From the NCBI GenBank assembly GCA_035711845.1, contig DASTBU010000030.1, forward strand, positions 1-18,077: a stretch of 18,077 bases of DNA. The letters run 5' to 3'. The stretch comes from DASTBU01 sp035711845. GTDB taxonomy: Bacteria > Acidobacteriota > Vicinamibacteria > Vicinamibacterales > 2-12-FULL-66-21. The notes under the pieces were generated by a model that saw only the letters and a list, made by a program, of their open reading frames with translations, did no database searches and was not told the DNA's origin. Below are positions 1 through 7,949 of this stretch, in pieces. The stretch's first letter is position 1, and each line of letters starts with the position of its first letter. The position numbers were made by a program, and so were the translations under genes.

Positions 1-9
1 CTCCAGCAG

Positions 10-2418
10 ATGAAAGAGGAAGACGTGCGGGCCGGCACCCTGGAGGCCGCGCGGGCGCGCGTCTGGGAGAAGGTGACGAACCCCGGCAGCGCGACCTGCG
101 CGGAGTTGCGGCAGGAGTTCCGCGCATATCTCAACGATGAGCTGCGCGGTGGCCGCCGCATGCTGGTGGAAGACCATCTCGGCCGCTGCGCCGCGTGCCG
201 CAGCTCGATGGCCGACATGAAGGGCGAACGCCGGGTGATCGCGATGCCGCAGCGGTCCTCCAACCGTTGGATGCGGCGGGGAGCGCTCGGTGCCGCAGCC
301 GCCCTGATCCTGTCGGTCATGTACGTGGGCCGCGGGACCATCGACGCCTGGCTGGCGCCTGGCGGCCCGCGTGCCACGGTCGTGTCCGCCACCGGCGGCG
401 TGTACCGACTGACCGGGGGAGCGCTCGACGCAGGCGCCGTCATCGGCGAGAGGGAGCTTGTCCGCACGGGCCCGGGCGCTCGCGCCGTGCTGCGGCTCGC
501 CGACGGATCCACGGTGGACGTCAACCAGCGGACGGAGCTGTTCGTGACCGCCGCCTGGAGCGGCCGGGCCATTCACCTCCAGCGCGGCGACGTCATCGTC
601 CAGGCCGCGAAGCAGCGCCGCGGTCACCTGCGCGTCCTGACCCGCGACTCGATCGCCTCCGTGAAAGGAACGGTCTTCGCGGTGTCCGCCGGCATGGGTG
701 GCTCGGTCGTCTCCGTCGTCGAGGGCGCCGTGGCAGTCGACCAGCCTGGCAGGAACGTCGTCCTGAGACCCGGCCAGCAGGCCGCTTCGAACCCGTCGCT
801 GGCCACAACGGTCGCGGAAGCCGTCGCCTGGAGCCCGGAGTCGGACGCCTACCTGGAGCTGCTCGCGTCGTTCGTCAAGATCGAAGGTCAGCTCGCGGGG
901 ATATCCTCTGGCGAGCTGCGGACCAGTTCGACCCTGCTCTCCTATCTTCCCTTCGGGGCATTCGTCTACGGCGCCGTCCCCAACCTCGGCGGGAAGATCG
1001 CCCAGGTCCTGACCCTGGCGGAGCAGCAGGCGCTCGAGAACGCCGTGTTCCGGGCCTGGTGGAACTCGGAAACGGGGCTCGAGTTGCGACAAATCGTCGA
1101 GCGGACGCAGTCTGTGAGCTCGCTGCTCGGCGACGAAATCGTGTTCTCTATCGGCGCCGCGGGGCCGGGTGACGAGGTGCCGATGGTGCTGGCTCGCGTG
1201 CAGCCGGGCAAACGGGCGGAGCTGGCGAGCGCGGTGGAAGGGTTCTTCGCCGGAGCGGGTCAGCAGGACCCGGCGTATTCTGTGACCGACGAGCTGATGA
1301 TCGCGTCAGACTCGGCGGAGCACCTGACGTGGGCGCTCGCGCACCTGGGGCAGGGCGCCGGTTCCCCGTTTGGCGCCGCTATCGGGGACCGGTATCGGCG
1401 CGGCGCCGGCTGGCTGATCGCGGTGGACGCCGCCCCGGTGATCGAGATGGCGTCGGGCGACGACGCTCCCCCGATCGAACTCGCAGCCATGGTCGGGGTG
1501 AAGTACCTCTTCCTCGAGCAGCGGGCCCCCGCGGGGGCGGAAGAGAACGAGGTCACGCTGGCGTTCCAGGGCCCGCGAACGGGGATGGCGTCCTGGCTGG
1601 CTGACGCCGGCTCCGGCGGCGCGGCGGAGTACCTCCCGGCCGATGCGCTGCTTGCCGGCTACGTGTCGATGCGCGAGCCGAGTCAGTTGTTCCAGGAGTT
1701 CACCGCGCTGATGACGCAAGAGCACGAATCGTTCGAGTCCGAGATGGCGGAAGTGAACGAGAAGCTCGGTCCGAGCTACCTCCAGGACCTGACCGGGGCG
1801 CTCGGCACCGAGGGGGCCTTCGCGCTGAACGGCTTCTCCGTGAACGGGCCCACGTGGGTGGTCACCGCCCTGGTGTACAACCCGACGGTCATCGACGGCT
1901 CGCTCAGAAAGCTCATGGACGCGTTCAACGCGGAGCTTGCGCCCGACGAACAGGACAAGCGGATCCTCCTGGAACAGGAGACGGCAGGCGGACGGGTCTG
2001 GAGCACCATGAAGGGGGCCGGTCTTCCAATCGGCATCACCTGGACCTACGATCGGGGATTCATGGTCGCGGCCTCTGATCGCGCGTCCGCCGAGCATGCC
2101 GTCGCAACCCGGAACGGCGGCTCCCCGCTCGTCTGGTCTCAGGAGTTCCTGGCTCAGCTTCCTTCCTCCGCCGGAATCCACCCGTCCGCGTTCGCCTGGC
2201 TGAACACAAAGGGGGCGTTCGGGCTCTTCTCGGGCCTGGCCACGAGCCCGGCGCTGCAGGAGCTGCTTGCCGCGCGCGATCCGGCGCTCGTCGTGTTCGA
2301 CGGAACCGCGGAACAGATCCACGCTGTCAGCCGTGCCCGTCTCACCGGTCTGGTCATGGATATGATGCTGCTCAAGAGTCTCAGCGGGACGCTGGAGTCC
2401 CCAACCTCGCAACAGTGA
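10..2418 (+). CDS. zf-HC2 / FecR-domain membrane sensor with large C-terminal region
   Basis: Likely a membrane-anchored regulator or sensor. Residues about 25-70 form an anti-sigma-like zinc finger (Cys30, His56, Cys60, Cys63; motif HLGRCAAC). One membrane helix follows at about 91-108. A FecR-like domain spans about 125-260, with the typical phrases LRLADGSTVDVN and SVKGTVFAV. The remaining 500 or so residues look like an extracytoplasmic DUF3352-like region, a label based on general resemblance only. In known systems zf-HC2 proteins hold an ECF sigma factor, which would be encoded left of this window; that is inference. The frame stays open to the left edge (three codons before this ATG) and there is no clear ribosome site, so the true start may lie outside. 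The last 18 or so codons are duplicated downstream. Four ABC transporter genes follow on the same strand. Confidence 0.85.
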   Translation: MKEEDVRAGTLEAARARVWEKVTNPGSATCAELRQEFRAYLNDELRGGRRMLVEDHLGRCAACRSSMADMKGERRVIAMPQRSSNRWMRRGALGAAAALILSVMYVGRGTIDAWLAPGGPRATVVSATGGVYRLTGGALDAGAVIGERELVRTGPGARAVLRLADGSTVDVNQRTELFVTAAWSGRAIHLQRGDVIVQAAKQRRGHLRVLTRDSIASVKGTVFAVSAGMGGSVVSVVEGAVAVDQPGRNVVLRPGQQAASNPSLATTVAEAVAWSPESDAYLELLASFVKIEGQLAGISSGELRTSSTLLSYLPFGAFVYGAVPNLGGKIAQVLTLAEQQALENAVFRAWWNSETGLELRQIVERTQSVSSLLGDEIVFSIGAAGPGDEVPMVLARVQPGKRAELASAVEGFFAGAGQQDPAYSVTDELMIASDSAEHLTWALAHLGQGAGSPFGAAIGDRYRRGAGWLIAVDAAPVIEMASGDDAPPIELAAMVGVKYLFLEQRAPAGAEENEVTLAFQGPRTGMASWLADAGSGGAAEYLPADALLAGYVSMREPSQLFQEFTALMTQEHESFESEMAEVNEKLGPSYLQDLTGALGTEGAFALNGFSVNGPTWVVTALVYNPTVIDGSLRKLMDAFNAELAPDEQDKRILLEQETAGGRVWSTMKGAGLPIGITWTYDRGFMVAASDRASAEHAVATRNGGSPLVWSQEFLAQLPSSAGIHPSAFAWLNTKGAFGLFSGLATSPALQELLAARDPALVVFDGTAEQIHAVSRARLTGLVMDMMLLKSLSGTLESPTSQQ
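2363..2418 (+). repeat. 56-bp direct repeat, copy 1 (3' end of the FecR gene)
   Basis: The last 56 bases of the FecR-domain gene, including its stop codon, recur at 2541-2596. The copies match at 53 of 56 positions without gaps, and the first 39 bases are identical. The three differences fall in the last 17 bases. Confidence 0.9.
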
Positions 2419-2540
2419 CGGGGTGGTCCGCGAGCGAGCGCAGCGAAGCGAGCCACGCGAACGGAGTGAGCCGGCGAAGCGGCGAGCGAGAGAGCGTGCA
2501 GGGGAGTTCGAGGGGCGAAGCCCCTCGACCAAAGAAGACG
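2419..2540. repeat. REP-like GC-rich spacer between two direct repeats
   Basis: This 122-bp block lies between the two copies of the FecR gene end. It consists of short, repeated GAGC/GCGAAGC-type words and ends in a perfect hairpin at 2508-2528 (9-bp arms TCGAGGGGC and GCCCCTCGA, loop GAA). It has no coding signal on either strand. It resembles dispersed intergenic palindromic elements of GC-rich bacteria. Whether it occurs elsewhere in this genome cannot be seen here. Confidence 0.6.
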
Positions 2541-2596
2541 TGATGCTGCTCAAGAGTCTCAGCGGGACGCTGGAGTCCCAAACCGCGCAGCAGTGA
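2541..2596 (+). repeat. 56-bp direct repeat, copy 2
   Basis: Second copy of the FecR gene 3' end, ending in its own TGA (2594-2596), five bases before the GTG of the next gene. It encodes the same C-terminal peptide with Q-T-A-Q-Q in place of P-T-S-Q-Q. It may be the original gene end, with copy 1 created by the event that brought in the spacer. Confidence 0.9.
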
Positions 2597-2600
2597 AAAT

Positions 2601-3614
2601 GTGAATGCGACACCGGTCGTAGAACTCGAGAACCTGACGGTCAAGCTGGGGCGGCGGGAGATCCTGCACGGGATCTCCTGCCGCCTCGGCGTGTCGGGCA
2701 CCGGCAAGGCGGTGGGGCTGCTGGGCCCCAACGGCGCGGGCAAGTCCACGCTCATCCTGACCCTGCTCGGGTTCCTCCGGCCCGGCGCCGGGCGCGCGCG
2801 CGTTCTCGGTCTGGACTGCCGACACAGCATGGCGGAGGCCCGGTCGCGCATCGGCTACATGCCCGAGAACGACTCCTTCATCGGCGACATGACGGCGGTC
2901 GCCTTCCTGCGGCAGATGGCCGAGCTCTCCGGCCTTCCGCCGGAGGCGGCGCTCGAGAACGCCCATCAGGTCCTGTTCCACGTGGGCCTCGGCGAGGCGC
3001 GTTACCGGGAGCTCCGGACGTACTCGCTCGGGATGAAGCAGATGGCGAAGCTCGCCCAGGCGATCGTGCACGGGCCGGAGCTGGTCGTGCTCGACGAACC
3101 GACCAACGGCCTCGACCCGGCCGCCCGCCGGCGCATGCTCAAGCTCATCACCGACATGAAGACCGAGCACAGGATGAACGTGCTCGTGTGCTCGCACCTG
3201 CTGCGCGACATCGAGCAGGTGTGCGACGAGGCGGTGATCATGAAGGACGGCGCGATCGTCCATCACTGCAACCTCGAGGAAGAACGGCTGTCGAACAGGC
3301 ATTTCGTCGAGCTCGAGGTGACGGGCGACGATGGAAACCTGCGCGCGGCGCTGCCAGAAATTGGCGCCGACGGCGTTCCCGAAGGCCACGGCCGCTGGCG
3401 CATCGTCCTGCCACGCGGCGTCGAGGTTGATGCGATCTGGGAACTCGTGGGCCGGCAGAAGCTCCTGGTGAGGAAGCTCACCCACCGCAGGGACACCCTG
3501 GAGGAGATCTTCCTGAAAGCCATGGGGCATTTGGCGCACACGCCCGGGGAAAGCGGGCTTGCCGCGCCGGAGCCCGAGGGGCGAAGGCGGGCACTCGACG
3601 TCGGGCGCATGTGA
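2601..3614 (+). CDS. ABC transporter ATP-binding protein (first exporter)
   Basis: Cytoplasmic ATPase that would power the permease encoded next. Visible motifs are Walker A GPNGAGKST (residues 42-50), signature YSLGMKQ (141-147), Walker B LVVLDEP (161-167) and H-loop His199. The Q-loop region reads GYMPEN, so the usual Gln is replaced by Glu, as is common in ABC-2/NodI-like ATPases. The C-terminal 100 or so residues after the nucleotide-binding domain fit the accessory region of that group. The GTG start is chosen because it gives the usual short N terminus; there is no clear ribosome site, perhaps because the 56-bp repeat ends just upstream. The last 20 or so residues are low complexity and may be read-through into a GC-rich repeat. 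A 53-bp gap to the permease is filled by a palindrome. Confidence 0.93.
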   Translation: MNATPVVELENLTVKLGRREILHGISCRLGVSGTGKAVGLLGPNGAGKSTLILTLLGFLRPGAGRARVLGLDCRHSMAEARSRIGYMPENDSFIGDMTAVAFLRQMAELSGLPPEAALENAHQVLFHVGLGEARYRELRTYSLGMKQMAKLAQAIVHGPELVVLDEPTNGLDPAARRRMLKLITDMKTEHRMNVLVCSHLLRDIEQVCDEAVIMKDGAIVHHCNLEEERLSNRHFVELEVTGDDGNLRAALPEIGADGVPEGHGRWRIVLPRGVEVDAIWELVGRQKLLVRKLTHRRDTLEEIFLKAMGHLAHTPGESGLAAPEPEGRRRALDVGRM

Positions 3615-3659
3615 GTTTCCAGTTTCCAGTTTGCAGCTGGGAACTGGGAACTGGAAACT
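3614..3659. repeat. Palindrome of inverted 7-bp tandem units between ABC genes
   Basis: A 46-bp near-perfect palindrome centred on CAGCTG (3634-3639). The left arm is a run of 7-bp units of the type TTTCCAG and the right arm is the complementary run of CTGGAAA/CTGGGAA units. Of 23 base pairs, 20 are Watson-Crick, two are G-T and one is a mismatch. It occupies nearly the whole gap between the ATPase stop (3612-3614) and the permease start (3668). As RNA it would be a strong hairpin inside the operon transcript. Confidence 0.92.
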
Positions 3660-3667
3660 GGTAATTA

Positions 3668-4528
3668 ATGGCCGTCTACAAGCGAGGATACCAGCGATAC
3701 GCGGGACCGCTCACGGGACGATGGGCCAGGTTCCTCGTGCTGCCGAGGTACGCCTGGCGACGGCTCTACCAGCAGCGCCTCGTGCTCACGCTCACGATGC
3801 TGGCGTTCGTGTGGCCCGTCCTGTGCGCCGGCTTCATCTATCTGACGAATCACGCCGAGCTGCTGCAGGGCATGGAGGAAGAGTTCCGCGAGTTCGTGCA
3901 GGTGAACGGGCGGTTCTTTTCGATCTTCATGTACGTCCAGTCTGGATTTGCGGTCTTCCTCGCTGCCCTGGCCGGGCCCGGGCTGATCGCGCCGGATCTC
4001 GCGAACAACGCGCTTCCGCTGTACTTCAGCCGTCCGCTCACGCGCTGGAGCTATGCTCTTGCGCGCCTGACCGTCCTCGTCGGAATGCTGTCGATCGTCA
4101 CGTGGATTCCGGCCCTGGTCCTGTTCGGGTTTCAAGTGGGACTGGCCGGCGGCGCATGGTTCCGGGCGAACTGGACGCTGGGCGCCGGCATGGTCGCTGG
4201 TTTTCTCATGTGGCTGCTGATCCTCAGCCTGGTGGCGATGGCCAGCTCCGCTTACGTCAAGTGGAGGGTCGTGGCAGGCGCGGTGAGTCTCGCCTTCTTT
4301 TTCATTCTGAGCGGCGTCGCCGAGATGATCGACAACGTGCTCCGGGTGGACTGGGGGCACATCATCGATCCGGCATGGGCGGTGAACCAGATCTGGTGCG
4401 CGCTGCTGGGCGTGGAGCCACCCGCCGGCCCTGGCGCCGGGGCATGCGCGCTGGCGCTGGCGGTGACGGCCATGCTGCTCGTCCTGGTGATCGAGCGCAA
4501 GCTGCGGCCGGTCGAGGTGGTGCGATGA
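3668..4528 (+). CDS. ABC-2 type transporter permease (first exporter)
   Basis: Integral membrane permease of 286 residues with six predicted helices at about 38-60, 83-105, 132-158, 172-195, 201-219 and 258-275. The phrase LPLYFSRPLTRW (117-127) after the second helix is typical of ABC-2 exporter subunits. The N terminus MAVYKRGYQRY is short and cytoplasmic as in relatives, which supports this ATG. It should pair with the ATPase at 2601-3614. Its TGA overlaps the ATG of the next ATPase gene in an ATGA, a sign of translational coupling. Substrate unknown. Confidence 0.92.
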   Translation: MAVYKRGYQRYAGPLTGRWARFLVLPRYAWRRLYQQRLVLTLTMLAFVWPVLCAGFIYLTNHAELLQGMEEEFREFVQVNGRFFSIFMYVQSGFAVFLAALAGPGLIAPDLANNALPLYFSRPLTRWSYALARLTVLVGMLSIVTWIPALVLFGFQVGLAGGAWFRANWTLGAGMVAGFLMWLLILSLVAMASSAYVKWRVVAGAVSLAFFFILSGVAEMIDNVLRVDWGHIIDPAWAVNQIWCALLGVEPPAGPGAGACALALAVTAMLLVLVIERKLRPVEVVR

Positions 4529-5730
4529 CCGCCCCGCCTTCGCCGCGAAGCGGCTTCGGCGAGGTCTCGCCGGAGCGCGCCGGCACAACCGATCGCGCGA
4601 AGGCGGAGCCGGGGGATTACGCGGCTGCGCACGACCGCACCGAGCGCTCGCCGGCCGTAGCTCGCGATTCCAGAACATCGCGGGCGAAGGCTGGCGCCAC
4701 GCGATCCGCCCCCGCGCATCGCGCTACGGTGCCCAAGGCGGAGCGCTCGATTGAAGAAGATCTCGCGCCTGCCCGCCGTAGCCTTGGCGAAGGCGGGAAG
4801 CCCCCCGCTGTGATCTTCGAAGAAGTTTCCAAATTCTATGGCGACGTGCTCGGCGTGAACCGCGTCACGCTGAACATCCCGGCGGGAATCACGAGCCTGG
4901 TCGGGCCGAACGGCTCCGGGAAGACGACGCTGATGAACCTGATGACCGGGCTGATCTTCCCCGACCACGGCCGCATTCTCATGCGCGGGATCTCCCCGCG
5001 CGATCCCGAAACGCTCATGCGAATCACGGGATACGCCACGCAGTACGACACCGCGCCGCGCTGGGCCACCGGGTTCACCTTCATCACCACGGGGCTGCTG
5101 CTTTTTGGATACGGGCGATCGGAAGCGGAGGAAAGGGCGTGGAAGGCGCTCGAGCGCCTGGGTCTGACCGACGCGGCGACCCGCAAGGTCGCGGCGTACT
5201 CCAAAGGCATGCGGCAGCGGGTGCGGCTGGCGCAGGCCATCGCGCACGATCCCGACCTGCTGGTGCTGGACGAGCCGCTGAACGGCCTCGACCCGCTGGT
5301 TCGTGCGGAGACGATCGACCTGTTCCGCTCCTGGGCCGCCGAAGGGAAGCACGTCATCCTCTCGAGCCACGTCCTCCAGGAAGTGGACGTGATCAGCGAT
5401 CAGGTCATCCTGATGGCCAACGGGATGATCGTGGCCGAGGGCAAGGTCCGCGGCGTGCGCGACGAAATTCAGGAGCATCCCAGCCAGTACATCGTCCGCT
5501 GTCGCAGCGCCTCCGAGATCGCGGCGCGGCTGTTCAACGAGGATCACGTTACCGAGATCAGGCTGAACGAGGATCGGATGGGCATGCTGGTGATGACTCG
5601 CGACCGGGAGCAGTTCGCGCGCGCGCTCGGGCAGATCGCGCTCGACGGCCACCGGATCGAGAGCGTGGTGCCGGCCGACGAGAACGTGGACGCGTTGTAC
5701 GAGTACCTGATCGGCGGCGAGTCGTGGTGA
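4525..5730 (+). CDS. ABC transporter ATP-binding protein with inserted N-terminal low-complexity segment
   Basis: Second ATPase of the operon, 401 residues, about 90 more than its type needs. Motifs are Walker A GPNGSGKTT (127-135), signature YSKGMRQ (225-231), Walker B LLVLDEP (245-251) and H-loop His282. Residues 6-93 are Arg/Ala/Ser-rich low complexity encoded by a palindromic repeat block. The sequence reads MTAPP, then the insert, then AVIFEEVSKFYG, so the ancestral protein probably began MTAPPAVIFEE. The ATG overlaps the upstream stop (ATGA), which supports this start. An alternative GTG at 4810 would skip the insert and give a normal-length ATPase. Its end overlaps the next permease gene. 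Function by family: drives export through the permease at 5727-7271. Confidence 0.9.
   Translation: MTAPPSPRSGFGEVSPERAGTTDRAKAEPGDYAAAHDRTERSPAVARDSRTSRAKAGATRSAPAHRATVPKAERSIEEDLAPARRSLGEGGKPPAVIFEEVSKFYGDVLGVNRVTLNIPAGITSLVGPNGSGKTTLMNLMTGLIFPDHGRILMRGISPRDPETLMRITGYATQYDTAPRWATGFTFITTGLLLFGYGRSEAEERAWKALERLGLTDAATRKVAAYSKGMRQRVRLAQAIAHDPDLLVLDEPLNGLDPLVRAETIDLFRSWAAEGKHVILSSHVLQEVDVISDQVILMANGMIVAEGKVRGVRDEIQEHPSQYIVRCRSASEIAARLFNEDHVTEIRLNEDRMGMLVMTRDREQFARALGQIALDGHRIESVVPADENVDALYEYLIGGESW
4533..4797. mobile_element. MITE/REP-like palindromic block inserted in the ATPase gene
   Basis: A 265-bp block bounded by perfect 12-bp inverted repeats, CCCGCCTTCGCC at 4533-4544 and GGCGAAGGCGGG at 4786-4797. 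It holds further inner palindromes (two CGAGCGCTCG-like sites) and repeated AAGGCGGAG words. It encodes no recognisable domain and keeps the reading frame of the ATPase open. A non-autonomous, REP-like or MITE-like element is the simplest reading. No transposase gene is linked to it here. Confidence 0.6.
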
Positions 5731-7271
5731 CATCCCGCACGTCCTTCCGGGGCCGGGGCCGCCAGGCGTGGACGATCGCGAAGGTCGAGCTGCGTCGTGT
5801 GTTTTTTGCGAAGCGGGGGTTATGGGTTTACCCGCTGGCGCTTCTGCCCGCGGTGATCTTCTTCGCGCACGGTGTGGACGTGAAAACCGATCGGAGCCGA
5901 TATTCGCGGCACGGCCTGACGGACGCGGCCCTGATCGACAGCGTCCGGGAGGGAGAGGCGCTCGACGACGTGAAGCAGCGGGTGGGAAAGCCAGCCGCGG
6001 AGATCTGGTCCGTGCGGACGCGGCGCATCCGCCAGCGCACCGCGGAATCGGGAACGACCACCCACGCGATCGAGCCGGCCGTCGAGGCCCGCTTCGTCCG
6101 GCTGAACGTCACCCGCCCAACCTACAGAGGGGATGGGGTCGCCAGAATCTACGAGTTCGAGGTCTACGGTCCGGGTGACCCCCTGAATCTCGCGCTCCAC
6201 CGCCCGACGACTGGAAGCATTCCCTGCAGCGAGGATCAAGGGCCGGAGAAGGCCGTGAACGGCAGCATCGCGGGAGGCCAAACCGACAGGTGGTGCGCCG
6301 ACGACTGGCCGTTGTTTCTGCAGGTCGACCTCGGAGCGGCCCGGCCGGTGACGCGCTTCGTCGTGAAGCACGCGAGCGCGGGCGGCGAGAGCGCGGACCT
6401 CGACACCCTCGACTTCAACATCCAGGTGAGCGTAGAAGGCAAGCACTTCACCACGGTCGAGAGCTCTTCCGGCGCCGGGTTCGTGGACGAACGCACCGAG
6501 TATCGCCAGGTCACCTACTTCGACGGGCTGCGGGTGGCCCGGTTCATGTTCGTGGACGGCAGGCTCGATTCCAGGAACGTCCGCCGCTTGCTGGATTTCG
6601 AAGAGGATCGGCAAGTCTTCGCCGGGATCTTCCAGTACTTCTACGTGCGGCTGGCGATCTTCTTCGGCTGTCTCGGCATGTTCATGTATCTCTTCCACGG
6701 GGAGATGGCCAACCGCACGCTGCACTACTGGTTCCTCGCGCCGGCGCGGCGCGAAGTGCTCCTCGCGGGGAAGTACGGGGCCGGGCTGATCGCCTCCGCC
6801 GTGATCTTCGCCGGCGGCGCCCTGCTCGCGTTTGCGGCCATGATCTGGCCGCACGACCCGGTGGAAGTGCAGGCCTACTGGAACGCCGGCGGCATGGCGC
6901 ACGCCCTCTGGTACGCGTCGGCGGCCGCGCTCGGCTGCGTCGGCTACGGGAGCGTCTTTCTCGCCGTCGGGCTCTACGTCCGCAATCCCATCGTCCCGGC
7001 AGCGGTGCTGCTCCTCTGGGAGGGCGCCAACGGCATCCTTCCACACGCGTTCCAGAAGCTCAGCATCCTGTACTACCTGCAGTCGCTCTGTCCCGTTCCT
7101 CCGCCGATGGACGATGACGCGCCGGCGTTGATCCGGTTGCTGGCGGCGCCCGCCGCTCCCGCCTCGCGTCCCGGCGCGATCCTCGGGTTACTGCTCCTGA
7201 CCGCCTTGGTCCTGTGGATCGCCGCCCGCGCCGTCCGGCGCATGCAGATCTCCTACGGCAGCGAAACGTGA
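5727..7271 (+). CDS. ABC transporter permease with discoidin (F5/8 type C) extracytoplasmic region
   Basis: Permease of 514 residues. Helix 1 lies at about 33-49 and a cluster of further helices at about 307-325, 352-374, 395-417, 421-437 and 483-501. Between helix 1 and helix 2 lies a region of about 255 residues. It contains the final strand set of an F5/8C domain (about 115-147, ARFVRLNVT ... RIYEFEVYG) and then a fuller F5/8C-like domain (about 153-276: LNLALHRP, EKAVNGS, DRWCADDWP, FLQVDLGAARPVTRF, ARFMFVDG). Such domains bind carbohydrates or lipid head groups in other proteins. The start is GTG at 5727 (4-bp overlap with the ATPase stop), with GTG at 5724 also possible. It should partner the ATPase just upstream. 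The ligand is unknown. Confidence 0.88.
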   Translation: MTSRTSFRGRGRQAWTIAKVELRRVFFAKRGLWVYPLALLPAVIFFAHGVDVKTDRSRYSRHGLTDAALIDSVREGEALDDVKQRVGKPAAEIWSVRTRRIRQRTAESGTTTHAIEPAVEARFVRLNVTRPTYRGDGVARIYEFEVYGPGDPLNLALHRPTTGSIPCSEDQGPEKAVNGSIAGGQTDRWCADDWPLFLQVDLGAARPVTRFVVKHASAGGESADLDTLDFNIQVSVEGKHFTTVESSSGAGFVDERTEYRQVTYFDGLRVARFMFVDGRLDSRNVRRLLDFEEDRQVFAGIFQYFYVRLAIFFGCLGMFMYLFHGEMANRTLHYWFLAPARREVLLAGKYGAGLIASAVIFAGGALLAFAAMIWPHDPVEVQAYWNAGGMAHALWYASAAALGCVGYGSVFLAVGLYVRNPIVPAAVLLLWEGANGILPHAFQKLSILYYLQSLCPVPPPMDDDAPALIRLLAAPAAPASRPGAILGLLLLTALVLWIAARAVRRMQISYGSET

Positions 7272-7601
7272 CGTCCGAACGGCACGCGGAACGCCTTCAT
7301 GCGACGGGCGGGACGGTCAGGACCGTGCCTGCTTCGTGTTGCTTCATCTCCCACAGGGACACACGTCGTCGCGCGGATTCTGGGAGCCGCGATACGATCT
7401 CCGGTCCTCTGCATAGCGAGCAGCGCTTTCAGCGGCGCGCTCGACTGTAGACGACGCCCCTGGCTGTCGCGTAAGCCCCTTTTCTGGTCCGCCCAAAGCC
7501 GGAGTAGACTGCCGGAGGCGATAGGAACGATGAGGCCTCTATGCGGCTGCCACCCTGCCGCTCGCGCCACGGGCGAGTACAATGTTGGGCGCACAGCCTG
7601 C
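7272..7601. other. Intergenic region after the ABC operon
   Basis: This 330-bp gap holds no convincing gene on either strand. The frame of the next gene stays open through it, but composition and the lack of conserved features argue against coding use. A short tight hairpin (7313-7326, ACGGTC and GACCGT) lies about 40 bp after the ABC operon and could be a weak terminator. A promoter-like pair lies at its right end. Confidence 0.5.
7555..7583 (+). promoter_or_regulatory. Possible sigma-70 type promoter for the DUF5674 module
   Basis: TACAAT at 7578-7583 matches a -10 box in five of six positions. CTGCCG at 7555-7560 is a weak -35 box at the ideal 17-bp spacing. Transcription would begin about a dozen bases before the ATG at 7602, leaving a very short leader without a good ribosome site. 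Confidence 0.4.
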
Positions 7602-7949
7602 ATGCGACAAGTCTCCGAAGCCAATCCGATTTCCGTCAACGAGCTCCGTCAGATGGCGAAGGGGCGCTTCGGCGACATGGTGAAGGCCGTCGTCGATCTG
7701 AGGCGCAGCGTCATGGTGCTCGATGCCGACATGCATGCCGATCAAGAGGCCGAACTGCTCGCCGAAGGGTCGGCACAGCAGGACCTCTGGGGCATCAACC
7801 TGTATCCCGATCTGTCGGACCCCGACTGGCTGGAGTTCGATTCGATGATCAACCTGCGTCCGTCGTTCGGCAATCGTTCCCGCGGCGTCGACGATCCGGC
7901 GACACGCGAGGCCATCGCGAGCCTCGTGCAGCGGCTGGTGCGGCGATGA
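7602..7949 (+). CDS. DUF5674 family protein
   Basis: Small soluble protein of 115 residues with no known biochemical role. It carries the hallmarks of DUF5674 as I know the family: an N-terminal MVKAVVDLRR segment, an acidic LDADMHADQEAELL stretch, LWGINLYPD, and EFDSMINLRPSFGNRSRGV near the C terminus. The ATG at 7602 gives a normal length for the family; the frame runs open further upstream but without conserved sequence. Its stop overlaps the ATG of the next gene by four bases, so the two are probably made together. There is no signal peptide and no membrane segment, so it should be cytoplasmic. Confidence 0.82.
   Translation: MRQVSEANPISVNELRQMAKGRFGDMVKAVVDLRRSVMVLDADMHADQEAELLAEGSAQQDLWGINLYPDLSDPDWLEFDSMINLRPSFGNRSRGVDDPATREAIASLVQRLVRR

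Noticed and set aside
1306..2613. Long minus-strand open frame of 435 codons opposite the FecR gene
   Set aside because: Arg/Gly/Pro-rich composition shadow of the plus-strand gene in GC-rich DNA, with no recognisable domain.
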